Assembly: GCA_949290515.1 (NCBI GenBank)
Contig: CASERZ010000007.1
Span: forward strand, 1-64,000
Direction: 5' to 3'
DNA: 64,000 bases
From: an uncultured Christensenella sp.
Lineage (GTDB): Bacteria; Bacillota; Clostridia; Christensenellales; UBA3700
Below the pieces are notes generated by a model. It searched no databases and was not told where the DNA came from. It saw only the letters and a list, made by a program, of their open reading frames with translations. Numbering within the stretch: the first letter of the stretch is position 1; the number at the start of each line of letters is the position of its first letter. The position numbers and the translations under genes are program-made. Below are positions 26,201 to 33,332 of this stretch, piece by piece.

Positions 26201-27864
26201 GCGTGCGACTGAGCGAAAGCAATACTTCTTTTTATAATCCCTCTCACGCGATAAGGATATTTTCCGATGCAAAGTCGACGCGCGATATAAGAATAATTAT
26301 CAGCGACGATTACGAATTTATCTCCAAGACCGATATGTCGAGAGCGGAAACGCGGGCAAGAGAATGCGCTTTGAAATTCTCAACTCTCAACAAATTTGAA
26401 CTATGTTCAAAAGATACAAGACTGGATTTGCTGTTCAATAAGTGGCTGCCTTATCAGGTAGTGTCTTCGAGACTCAACGGAAAGTGCGCTTATTATCAGG
26501 CGGGCGGAGCTACGGGTTTCAGAGACCAGCTTCAGGATTGCCTTACGATGCTTTATATCGACAAAGACAGAGTAAGGAAGCATATTCTTGACTGTGCCGC
26601 GCATCAATATCTAGAAGGAGACGTACAGCATTGGTGGCACCCCGAACGATACGGTGTGCGGACTCATATTACCGACGACAGACTGTTTTTGCCTTTTCTC
26701 GCATTTGAATATGCGGATTTTACGGGAGACGAGAGTATATTTGACGAAAGAGAAAGATATTTGGTTTCTCCTCCTCTCAACGCTCTGGACGAAGGAAGAC
26801 TGGAAGTCCCCGATATCGGCAAGATGAGCGAAAGCCTTCTCGGACATATTAAGAGAGCTATAGATTCCGTGCTGAATTACGGAGAAGACGGACTTTTGCT
26901 TATAGGAGGGGGCGACTGGAACGACGCGCTCAACGAAATAGGCATACGAGAAAAAGGTCAAAGCGTATGGCTTAGTATGTTTGCCGTATACGTTATGCGA
27001 AAATATGTAAAATACGTCGATTATGAACAGAGAAGGATATATCTCAACCATATAGATAACCTCTCTAAGGCTCTTGAAAACTCTTTTAAAGACGGATACT
27101 TTATGAGAGCCGTAACCGATGACAAAGAAGAATTAGGAAGACTGAGCTGTAAACATTTTGCCATTGATTTGCTGTGTCAGAGTTGGAGCGTAATAGCAAA
27201 CGTTACTACCAAAAGCAAGCAAAAATCCGCTATGCAAAAAGCGGCGTCTTTAATCGACGCGGAATACAGAATTATCAAATTATTGTCTCCGGCTCAGACA
27301 AAACTTCATTATTACGGATATATTTCTTCTTATCCCGAAGGCGTGAGAGAAAACGGCGGTCAATATACGCACGCCGCCGTATGGTACGCAAAGGCACTTG
27401 CGATATTGCGCGAAAGCGTTGAGAAGGACGGCAAAACGTACGACGCTACCGATATTCTGAATATGCTCAATCCAATAATAAGAGGACAGGACGTTGCGCT
27501 GGATAGGGCATACAAGGGCGAGCCTTACGTTTTGGCAGGAGACATATATTCTAACCGAGACAACTATGGAAGAATGGGGTGGAGCTGGTATACCGGGTCG
27601 GCATCTATATTGTACGATACGATAATCCGCGATTTTCTCGGCATAAGAATATACGGAGACAGAATGGTATTTTCAAAACCCGCGCTGAGAAACTGGGAGG
27701 GGACTCAACTGACCTATACCGACAACGGCACCGTATACGAAATAACCTTTGTGAAAAGTCGCGAAAACGCAATAAAAATCGACGGGCTTACGTTAAAAGG
27801 AGAGATGTCTATGAGATTGAAACCCGACAAGGGAAAATGTCAGGTACTGGTGTCTTTTAGATAA
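20296..27864 (+). CDS. Cyclic/linear beta-1,2-glucan synthase-like protein (NdvB/ChvB type, GT84-GH94)
   Basis: 2522 residues, the largest gene here. In order: an N-terminal membrane helix (1-20); a long cytoplasmic region; a membrane pair near 362-415; a glycosyltransferase domain with DDDD at 561-564 and QNRW at 692-695 (the QxxRW motif); more membrane helices (about 710-900); a glycoamylase-like domain with SPTNIGFALLS near 938-948; beta-sandwich regions; and a C-terminal GH94 phosphorylase-type domain with GATGFRDQLQD, DVQHWWHPERYGVRTH and GGGDWND at 2204-2210 (Asp2207 the likely catalytic acid). This matches proteobacterial cyclic beta-1,2-glucan synthases. The product could be cyclic or linear beta-1,2-glucan; I cannot tell which. 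No neighbouring glucan exporter is obvious, although an ABC exporter lies downstream of rarA. Confidence 0.87.
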   Translation: MLYAIIAVLFVILIILILLAKRPYKREDMLSQMSDKDIEDNIKRLAISLRSGEVVGNIPVISRYLRRIKKAYKITLEKVRAKEQLYECERWLYENYYAVTLGVKQSDYKNFARLTHKKNVVRIIELARFVVAATNCNINKENVEKTIKEFNSYTPLHCDEVQNLDKAFTYALIERIAEICRQIVLLSKLKAHAEGDAEPVKRLCKFDAYLYFYKHTGKYLDEKYFYKINDINPDNIDLTFTDNLVDYGVVIGNCINSAKSIPEVFKSQFVLTLCSVYDIMSEDEIYLNSDLCSQYAYINAVEKLSSLYGASERSIAQIALKLAKAYGVHFGEIIYDYRYAIKGYLHSFTPQVLKKPTTKVDQRLYGTVIALLSFAFATLSTLVFLPDVLLCVLSGVLTLFASVPLSRFIVRLIVGKILPERSVARMNYEKLPEEGKTLCVVSEFICDGAQAREAISNIRALASVNKDEMIKFAVLTDFKPSSKQIDDTDESLIEEMKNLLKGSEIALLVRKREYINGKWMAKERKRGAIQALNEALLTGNFQEFGYASEVLEKPSFVLLLDDDDRLLPGSVKQAVNTMLHPLNAKYPMLAFDCKYSLSSLNTYWAKTGIDDSGVDEYCNYGDFYYKLTGMSIFCGKGIYRLKEFNDALRGKLPDGRILSHDIIEGAICECGSLGITTYEDAPDSFVSYAERQNRWQRGDLLLLPYVFKKDVKQPFYKYVMFFNVLSAVVPLVNFALLFALLYTKNVLFFVPFGLCFLGIPLIRYGLCLNALNYDKRMRYVLRAFSMELLKTAYDFITLPYYAVNAVLLWAGTLYRLIFAKSRLTEWKTFYSSQRKGSAGRHFALILPSVAVSVALCAITLDLAVCIYLGVYALTACSIYCLSARVDRKRKDFSKSDRKFLQNVANRTMRYFEVNLQDNCLICDNYQAFPNKQANSFTSPTNIGFALLSHVSAYVCKRKNLDECMDGLSKSVELIERLEKYRGHLYNWYSLATHKPLSPYFVSSVDSGNFSACLICAKQFVRQFDEKLAMRIQTLLDNTDFSALFDDNAGRFYIGYNRLDDRFEGHYDMMASEARILCYVASCISGDRKYWSGLGKKIVALKGNTLLSWSGTAFEYLMPQLFLPDCENSIITHSVKNAVKYMSASKCSGLWGISESGYYEFNEENHYKYKAFGLSALSLRAADDRCVIAPYASALALRYAPQKAIANLKSLADRKMTSSMGFYEALDMTKGKDVVAMHMSHHQGMILCAIVNALYDDYFVKLFDSYDAMRGGRLLLEEKIPQIKAKKREKSDFVYDVASENCYQYGGECKGVPVVNALTNGHFSTVIDSYGNGYSYSKGKYLNRFTGDFYKNQGGFFYIRDDKELYSPTYAPFRKDRCTYTFRPYESVYENLDKNCKMSVYIPQNSNCEIRKITIYNKESYAKKFAVGYCEETCLADFGGAFSHPAFADMFVSSSYYLPLDTLVLKRTARSFAGDCYCSLTVTGVDKHEYESNLFNFIGRERDFDNPVIFDVNTESVPQKDYLSIGDVLNPCLGFTGVVEIAPFSSKEICLIKFFDTDINSLHSSVREATKTDFVKYAYESARLTLLSKTYKYQLNDDISDAICKTATNILYRPFDREKLSAMFDRVGEPLPMGLTKNVKYIYFEYYNQDKMLKNLVYTTIYLNVASVKYTLVIAYKVKGGDREGVLKSFIDITGVADILELEQIKFLQLNGVDEGVVRAVRDGAFMTFGGKPAKGERSDEKLNIVLPVLTEQQNVVQKQPLFGKTDYVTVMKSGKGGFDEKGDYVIAQKTDLPYSNVVCGEYGGFVVTANGGGFDYFGNSNLSRATVWQNNPVFDTPCEEVYICSDGVMRINKLVEGGYVKHAVGYSEFRGIINGISYSLFEGIIADGKGKLLQLKLDKPTHSRDFCIIFAIKAMLSDLPYTQMLFDTSIDEFTVKVSNAINGKSVYIRTNMPCELIADKAFLYGLDNSVRLSESNTSFYNPSHAIRIFSDAKSTRDIRIIISDDYEFISKTDMSRAETRARECALKFSTLNKFELCSKDTRLDLLFNKWLPYQVVSSRLNGKCAYYQAGGATGFRDQLQDCLTMLYIDKDRVRKHILDCAAHQYLEGDVQHWWHPERYGVRTHITDDRLFLPFLAFEYADFTGDESIFDERERYLVSPPLNALDEGRLEVPDIGKMSESLLGHIKRAIDSVLNYGEDGLLLIGGGDWNDALNEIGIREKGQSVWLSMFAVYVMRKYVKYVDYEQRRIYLNHIDNLSKALENSFKDGYFMRAVTDDKEELGRLSCKHFAIDLLCQSWSVIANVTTKSKQKSAMQKAASLIDAEYRIIKLLSPAQTKLHYYGYISSYPEGVRENGGQYTHAAVWYAKALAILRESVEKDGKTYDATDILNMLNPIIRGQDVALDRAYKGEPYVLAGDIYSNRDNYGRMGWSWYTGSASILYDTIIRDFLGIRIYGDRMVFSKPALRNWEGTQLTYTDNGTVYEITFVKSRENAIKIDGLTLKGEMSMRLKPDKGKCQVLVSFR

Positions 27865-27870
27865 ATGTAA

Positions 27871-27899
27871 TTGACTTATAAACGCGTGTGCGATATAAT
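27871..27899 (+). promoter_or_regulatory. SigA promoter of rarA (predicted leaderless)
   Basis: TTGACT at 27871-27876, a 17-bp spacer and TATAAT at 27894-27899. The hexamer ends 6 nt before the ATG at 27906. No Shine-Dalgarno precedes that ATG. Confidence 0.85.
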
Positions 27900-27905
27900 C
27901 GAATT

Positions 27906-29213
27906 ATGGATTTATTCGATTTGATTAACAAAGACAAAGCTCCTTTGGCACAGCGTATGCGTCCTAAAACTCTGGACGATTTTGTAGGTCAAAGTCATAT
28001 TGTCGGCAAAAACAGTCTTTTGCGAAGAGCTATCCTTACGGATACTCTGGGAAGCTGTATATTCTACGGCGCTCCCGGATGCGGAAAGACTACTTTGGCA
28101 AACATAATTGCCAATACTACGCACTCAAATTTCGTCAAGCTCAATGCTGTTTCGTCCGGCATATCCGATGCAAAGAAAGTAATCGAAGACGCCAAACTCG
28201 AAAAGGAAAGATACGGTATCAAAACGTATTTGCTTCTCGATGAATGTCACCGCTGGAATAAGGCACAGTCGGACTGTATGCTCGAAGCTATCGAAAAGGG
28301 AGATATAATATTTATCGGCTCGACTACCGAAAATCCTTTTGTTTCGATGACGAGGGCTATCGTTTCGCGTTGTAGAATTTTCGAATTCAAACCTTTGAGT
28401 GACGATGACGTAAAAAAGACTCTTATAAGAGCAATCAACGATAAAGAAAACGGACTGGGTAATTATAATCTAAAGGTCAGCGATGAAGCTCTCAACCATT
28501 TTGTATGGGCAAGCGACGGTGATTTGCGCAACGCGCTCAACGCTCTCGAACTTGCTTGTATGAGTACCGAAGCGGACAAAGACGGCGTTATCGACGTGGA
28601 CCTTACCGTGGCAGAGCAGTCGGCTCAGAAGAAGTCTATGAGCATCGACGAAAGTATGTACTACGATATGATTTCGGCATTTTGCAAATCTTTGCGTGGC
28701 AGCGACAGCGATGCGGCATTGTACTGGGCGGAAAGACTTATTCAGGCAGGTTGCGACCCTATGCTGATATTCAGAAGGCTCATAGTGCACAGCAGCGAAG
28801 ACGTAGGTATGGCTGACCCTCAGGCTCTCGTAGTAGCTACTTCTGCAATGACGGCTTTTCAGAATATAGGTTTACCCGAGGGTAAAATACCTATGTTCAA
28901 CGCTATTATTTATGTGTGTGAAGCTCCCAAGTCCAACAGCGTAGTTGAGGCGAAATACGCAGTTGAACGGATTGTTTCGGAGAAAAAGGACGACGTAGTA
29001 CCCGTTTATCTTCGCGATGCCAACTATAAAGCGGAGAAAATTCAGGGCTACAAGTATCCGCACGACTTCGGCGGGTGGGTAGAACAGCAATATTTGCCCG
29101 ATTCTCTTAAAGACGAAAGATTTTACAAGCCGTCAAACAACGGTTTTGAAAAATATCTCGTCAGAGCAAAGGATATTAAGGCGAATAAGCAGGAAAACAA
29201 AAAACGCGACTGA
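27906..29213 (+). CDS. rarA: Replication-associated recombination protein RarA (MgsA, AAA+ ATPase)
   Basis: 435 residues from the ATG at 27906. An in-frame ATG at 27888 lies upstream of the -10 box and is not used in this model. Walker A GAPGCGKTT is at 55-63 and Walker B LLLDECHRWNKAQSD near 109-123. The C-terminal half has the RarA/MgsA tetramerisation region with RRLIVHSSEDVGMADPQAL and KYPHDFGGWVEQQYLP. It acts at stalled replication forks. No terminator separates it from the glucan synthase gene, so read-through is possible. Confidence 0.93.
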   Translation: MDLFDLINKDKAPLAQRMRPKTLDDFVGQSHIVGKNSLLRRAILTDTLGSCIFYGAPGCGKTTLANIIANTTHSNFVKLNAVSSGISDAKKVIEDAKLEKERYGIKTYLLLDECHRWNKAQSDCMLEAIEKGDIIFIGSTTENPFVSMTRAIVSRCRIFEFKPLSDDDVKKTLIRAINDKENGLGNYNLKVSDEALNHFVWASDGDLRNALNALELACMSTEADKDGVIDVDLTVAEQSAQKKSMSIDESMYYDMISAFCKSLRGSDSDAALYWAERLIQAGCDPMLIFRRLIVHSSEDVGMADPQALVVATSAMTAFQNIGLPEGKIPMFNAIIYVCEAPKSNSVVEAKYAVERIVSEKKDDVVPVYLRDANYKAEKIQGYKYPHDFGGWVEQQYLPDSLKDERFYKPSNNGFEKYLVRAKDIKANKQENKKRD

Positions 29214-29326
29214 TGATATCGCGAAATGCGGACGGAACGTGTATGCGCTTTGCCTGCTTTTTGTTATAAACTGCAATATAATTAATGAAAAGGAAGACTT
29301 AAAAGCCTGTTTTTATGTAAAATATA

Positions 29327-29388
29327 CACGATTTTGCTGAATTTAGCAAAATTCAGATATTGATAAATCGTGAACGGATATGTATAAT
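29327..29388 (+). promoter_or_regulatory. ABC exporter promoter with nested palindromic operator
   Basis: TTGATA at 29360-29365, a 17-bp spacer and TATAAT at 29383-29388. A nested perfect inverted repeat surrounds the -35: outer CACGATTT (29327-29334) / AAATCGTG (29365-29372), inner CTGAATTT (29337-29344) / AAATTCAG (29349-29356) around AGCA. The outer right arm starts on the last base of the -35, so a bound protein would block polymerase. Confidence 0.75.
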
Positions 29389-29434
29389 CAATGTAAAGGA
29401 GTTGCAATTCCTAAAACAATAAAAAGGAGTTATT

Positions 29435-30235
29435 ATGTCAAATTCGATATTGACTATAAACAATTTAAGCAAGAAATACAGAGGCAACGAAAATTACTCG
29501 GTCAAAGACTTGTCTTTTGAAGTCAAAGAGGGAGAACTGTACGCTTTTTTAGGACCTAACGGCGCAGGAAAGAGTACTACGATAAAATGTATTACGGGTG
29601 CGCTTCCGTATACGGAAGGGGATATATACGTGTGCGGTCACAATATGCACGACAATCCCGTAGAAGCAAAGAAAAATATAGGATACGTTCCCGACAATCA
29701 CTTTTTGTACGAGGGTATGACCGCCAACGAATACATTGATTTTATGGCGGATATTTACGGAGTGGGAGTCAACGACCGAAACGAGAGAAGAAAAAAATAC
29801 GTCGAACTGTTTTCTTTAGGTGACGCTGTCAACAAACCTCTCAGCAGTTTTTCTCACGGTATGAAACAAAAAGTCTGCGTTATCGGCGCGCTTATTCACA
29901 ATCCCAAACTGTGGATTCTCGACGAGCCTTTGACAGGTCTTGACCCTATGTCGGCTTACAACTTAAAAGAACTTATGAAAGAGCATTGCAAAGAAGGAAA
30001 CAGCGTTTTCTTTTCCTCGCATATCATAGAAGTAGTTGAAAAGCTTTGCGACAAGGTCGCAATTATAGACAAAGGCAAGCTTTTGGTCAGCGGAAGTATG
30101 GAAGAAATCCGCGCAAAGGACGACGACCACAGCCTAGAAGACTTCTTTATATCCGTTACTCAGAAAGAGAAAGAAACGGAAAAAGTGGCTTCTTTGGGTA
30201 TCGACGAAGTCAAAACGGACGAGTTCAGCGAATAA
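29435..30235 (+). CDS. ABC-2 type exporter ATP-binding protein
   Basis: 266 residues, Shine-Dalgarno AAAGGAG. Walker A GPNGAGKST at 40-48, signature SSFSHGMKQK near 140-149, Walker B LWILDEPLTGLD near 163-174, and an SHIIEVVEKL switch-His segment. It belongs to the exporter branch of ABC ATPases and is paired with the permease 12 bases downstream. The substrate is unknown; candidates are lipids, peptides or polysaccharide precursors. Expression is probably controlled by the palindrome in its promoter. Confidence 0.92.
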   Translation: MSNSILTINNLSKKYRGNENYSVKDLSFEVKEGELYAFLGPNGAGKSTTIKCITGALPYTEGDIYVCGHNMHDNPVEAKKNIGYVPDNHFLYEGMTANEYIDFMADIYGVGVNDRNERRKKYVELFSLGDAVNKPLSSFSHGMKQKVCVIGALIHNPKLWILDEPLTGLDPMSAYNLKELMKEHCKEGNSVFFSSHIIEVVEKLCDKVAIIDKGKLLVSGSMEEIRAKDDDHSLEDFFISVTQKEKETEKVASLGIDEVKTDEFSE

Positions 30236-30247
30236 CGGGAGATAAAT

Positions 30248-31969
30248 ATGAGTACGTTTTTAAGTCTTACGAAAAGGTTGGCAAAAAATACGCTTAAGCC
30301 CACTTTCGCAGACGATAAAGAAAAAAGAAAATACATTATCTCAGTTGTTGCGCTGGTGGTCTGTCTGGGTATTCCCGTAATATTAAGCGTAGTGGGCGCG
30401 TACGGCCTAATTAAAGCGTCCGTTGAACTCGGGTATATCGAAGAAATATTTTCGATGATATTCCTTTCCGCGCAGGTCGTTACGGTATTTTTCGGACTGT
30501 TTGCCTACGTCAACGTAATGTATTTCAGCAAAGACAACGAGTTTTTATTCACTCTTCCGGTAAGGAGCGTAACGGTATTTTGGGCAAAACTGCTGGTAGT
30601 CTTTATATATGAGTTGTTTTTCTCGGCTATCATAGTATTGCCTATGTGCATAGTCGGCGCGGTAGCTATCGTAATGAGCGGACTTTCTCTCAGCGCGGCA
30701 TATTTTGTTATGATGATTTTGTCCGTGTTTACGCTGCCTCTTATGGCTATACTGATTGTTGCGTTGTTGTCTTATCCGTTATTGTACGTATTTAAGTTTT
30801 TCAAAAAACATCCTACGGTCGGCGCGGTAATTATTATGGTGCTGGTAGTCGGATTTTATATGGCTATTTATATGCCTATACTGCTCAATACTCAGAGCGC
30901 GAGCACGGGTGCAGACGTTTCGGGTGACGTGAGCGGAGACGTAAGCGGAGAGGTGCAGACAGACGATGATTTTGACCCCAACGAGCTTTATGCCGAGATT
31001 TTGCCGGGGCTTACGACTGTGGGAAAATATTCTTATCACACTTTGTTTCTTGCAAATTCTATGCTGAGCGGAGACGGTCTGAGGGCATTCGGTTATGCTA
31101 TGGCATATTTGGGAATAGTCGCGGGACTTGCTCTTATTGGCTCGCTCTGTGCGGTGCTTATGTATAAGAAACTTGCTTATTCCGTACTCGAAGGAGGCGG
31201 GGGAGCAAGTGCCAAAAAACAAAACAAACCGACCGTACAGCTGAGTTCGGACAAGGCGATGTTCAAACGCGAAGTCAACAGCGTATTCAAAAATACGACC
31301 TTGCTTATTCAAGCGGGTATGATAACGCTTTTGCCTCCTATACTGGTATTTTTCTTGTGTCAGATAAATTTTGCCGCCGCCGAACAATCGACTTATTCGG
31401 CATTTGTAGCGGTAGGAATAGCCGAAATGCTAATCAAGCTGATGGGAGTATCTAATCTGTCGGCAACGATAGCTATATCCAGAGAGGGCGAAGGTATATT
31501 TATGCTAAAGACTTATCCCGTCGACTATGAAAAAATAATTGCTATAAAACTGCGTTTTGCCAATATAATGTCGTGGGTTACGGTAGGCTTGTCGACGGTA
31601 GCTTTTATGCTTACGGGAGTCGCAAACATCGTAGCGGTTATCGGACTTTTCGTGGGAAATATGCTGTATATGTCGGCTATGAACCGATACTCTTTGTACC
31701 GCGACCTCAAAAAGCCTAAAGTACACTGGAAAAATATCGTAGAGATTACCAACAACAATATATCTACGCTGATACCTCTGCTTGTTGGAAGCGCGGGCGG
31801 AGTATTCGTTATGATAGCATCGGTAGTTGTCGCGCTTTTGCCGATAAACACCTATCTCGTTGCTTTGATTTACTTCGTTATTACCGTAGCCGTCAGCCTT
31901 GTATATTACTTCTCGATAAAGGCAAAGACTAAAGACGATATCACGCAATTGTTTGAGCGCATCGAATAA
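30248..31969 (+). CDS. ABC-2 type exporter permease
   Basis: 573 residues, Shine-Dalgarno CGGGAG. About twelve hydrophobic segments in two halves. Between them is a hydrophilic loop (about 220-250) with a short DVSGDVSGDVSGEVQ repeat and an acidic stretch, probably extracytoplasmic. A soluble cytoplasmic segment near 310-345 links to the second half. It forms the membrane part of the exporter with the ATPase encoded just upstream. Substrate not predictable. Confidence 0.82.
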   Translation: MSTFLSLTKRLAKNTLKPTFADDKEKRKYIISVVALVVCLGIPVILSVVGAYGLIKASVELGYIEEIFSMIFLSAQVVTVFFGLFAYVNVMYFSKDNEFLFTLPVRSVTVFWAKLLVVFIYELFFSAIIVLPMCIVGAVAIVMSGLSLSAAYFVMMILSVFTLPLMAILIVALLSYPLLYVFKFFKKHPTVGAVIIMVLVVGFYMAIYMPILLNTQSASTGADVSGDVSGDVSGEVQTDDDFDPNELYAEILPGLTTVGKYSYHTLFLANSMLSGDGLRAFGYAMAYLGIVAGLALIGSLCAVLMYKKLAYSVLEGGGGASAKKQNKPTVQLSSDKAMFKREVNSVFKNTTLLIQAGMITLLPPILVFFLCQINFAAAEQSTYSAFVAVGIAEMLIKLMGVSNLSATIAISREGEGIFMLKTYPVDYEKIIAIKLRFANIMSWVTVGLSTVAFMLTGVANIVAVIGLFVGNMLYMSAMNRYSLYRDLKKPKVHWKNIVEITNNNISTLIPLLVGSAGGVFVMIASVVVALLPINTYLVALIYFVITVAVSLVYYFSIKAKTKDDITQLFERIE

Positions 31970-31988
31970 ACTCTCCAAGCGCAAAGAC

Positions 31989-32017
31989 TTGACAAAAGCG
32001 CAATGATTTAGGATAAT
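31989..32017 (+). promoter_or_regulatory. SigA promoter of ruvX (predicted leaderless)
   Basis: TTGACA at 31989-31994, a 17-bp spacer and GATAAT at 32012-32017. The hexamer ends 6 nt before the ATG at 32024. The nearby AGGA overlaps the -10 box and would not be in the transcript. Confidence 0.82.
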
Positions 32018-32023
32018 TTAGAT

Positions 32024-32428
32024 ATGAAGTATTTAGCAATAGATTTAGGCGACAGCCGCACGGGAATTGCCATAAGCGAAAGCGGTATAATCGCAAGCGG
32101 TTACGAGACATACAAAAGAGTCGATATGCAAAAGGACCTTGAGCATATAGCCGAGCTTGTCAAGCAATTCAAAATCGACGTAGTCGTATTCGGACTTCCT
32201 CTCAATATGGACGGTACGAAGGGTGACAGAGTGCAGAAAACTTACGATTTTGCCGAGGCTCTCAAACCCCTTATAGACGCTAAGATTGACTATGAGGACG
32301 AAAGACTTACTACGGTGGTCGCGGAAGAAATGCTTATCGACAGCGGTATGAGGAGAGATAAACGCAAAAAGGTTATCGACAAAATTGCCGCAACCATTAT
32401 ACTGCAGGCATATCTTGACAGACAATAA
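32024..32428 (+). CDS. ruvX: Putative pre-16S rRNA nuclease RuvX (YqgF)
   Basis: 134 residues, normal length. It has the RNase H-like fold start YLAIDLGDSRTGIAIS (3-18), the motif VVFGLPLNMDGTKGDR near 54-69 and YEDERLTT near 91-98, carrying the conserved acidic residues. YqgF family members are linked to maturation of the 16S rRNA 5' end and resemble Holliday-junction resolvases. It has its own promoter and no Shine-Dalgarno, and is followed by a terminator. Confidence 0.93.
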   Translation: MKYLAIDLGDSRTGIAISESGIIASGYETYKRVDMQKDLEHIAELVKQFKIDVVVFGLPLNMDGTKGDRVQKTYDFAEALKPLIDAKIDYEDERLTTVVAEEMLIDSGMRRDKRKKVIDKIAATIILQAYLDRQ

Positions 32429-32460
32429 TGCTTTGCAAACTAATATTGTTTTAACAAAAG

Positions 32461-32486
32461 AGCGGGCGCGAAAGCGTCCGCTTTTT
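32461..32486 (+). terminator. Intrinsic terminator of ruvX
   Basis: AGCGGGCGC (32461-32469), GAAA tetraloop, then GCGTCCGCT (32474-32482) and TTTT. A 9-bp stem with one wobble pair. Confidence 0.9.
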
Positions 32487-32514
32487 AATTTGAGTTATTG
32501 CGGTAGAAAAACAC

Positions 32515-32543
32515 TTGCAAATTCTTATTAAATAATATAAAAT
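32515..32543 (+). promoter_or_regulatory. SigA-type promoter of yebC-proA-ruvC
   Basis: TTGCAA at 32515-32520, a 17-bp spacer and TAAAAT at 32538-32543. An overlapping TATAAA gives a 15-bp spacer. The leader is about 40 nt with CGGAGG before the ATG at 32589. Confidence 0.65.
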
Positions 32544-32588
32544 ACTTATGTAAATATTTGTAATTTTTATTTTTTTTCGGAGGTAGTT

Positions 32589-33332
32589 ATGTCAGGTCAC
32601 AGCAAATGGGCTAACATCAAAAACAAAAAAGGAAAGAGCGACGCTAAAAGAGCGAGCATCTTTACAAAAATAGGCAGAGAGATTGCCGTAGCGGTAAAAC
32701 AGGGCGGTCCCGACCCCAACTCCAACTCGAGATTGAGGGACGTTATCGCAAAGGCAAAAGCCAACAATATGCCCAATGACAATATCGAAAGAGGTATCAA
32801 AAAAGCCAGCGGAGAATTGGGTGCAGTCAATTACGAAGAAAACGTTTACGAAGGTTATGCAGCCGGCGGAGTAGCCGTAATCGTCGAAACCCTTACCGAT
32901 AACAAAAACCGTACCGCGGGCGACGTAAGACATATATTCGACAAATGCGGCGGCTCTATGGGAACTACGGGTTGCGTATCTTATATGTTCGACACTAAGG
33001 GCGTAATAGTAGTAGACGCAGAGGGCGTTGACGAAGACGAACTTATGATGATAGCTCTCGATTGCGGAGCAGAAGATATCTCCAACGAGGGAGACGTATT
33101 CGAGATTTATACCGACCCCAACAGCGTAGGTCAGGTAAGAGAAGAACTGGAAAAACAGAAGTCTCTCAAGATATTGTCCGCAGAAGTAGACAGAATCCCC
33201 AGCAATACCGTAAAGCCCGACCCCGAAACTCAGGCAAAGGTAATAAGACTTCTCGATATGCTCGAGGATAACGACGACGTTCAGAATACTTATCATAATG
33301 CAGAACTCGACGAGGAAGAGGAAGATGATTGA
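32589..33332 (+). CDS. yebC: YebC/PmpR family protein
   Basis: 247 residues. It begins [20 protein letters not shown], the invariant start of this family, and includes [21 protein letters not shown] in the second domain. YebC proteins act in translation (resolving ribosome stalling at proline-rich sequences has been reported) and were earlier described as transcription regulators. It ends in an acidic tail. It overlaps proA by 8 bases. Adjacency to ruvCAB is common in bacteria. Confidence 0.95.
   Translation: MSGHSKWANIKNKKGKSDAKRASIFTKIGREIAVAVKQGGPDPNSNSRLRDVIAKAKANNMPNDNIERGIKKASGELGAVNYEENVYEGYAAGGVAVIVETLTDNKNRTAGDVRHIFDKCGGSMGTTGCVSYMFDTKGVIVVDAEGVDEDELMMIALDCGAEDISNEGDVFEIYTDPNSVGQVREELEKQKSLKILSAEVDRIPSNTVKPDPETQAKVIRLLDMLEDNDDVQNTYHNAELDEEEEDD

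Noticed and set aside
27888-27905. Upstream in-frame ATG of rarA
   Set aside because: It lies before the -10 hexamer of the promoter and would not be transcribed from it; homology to RarA starts at the second ATG.
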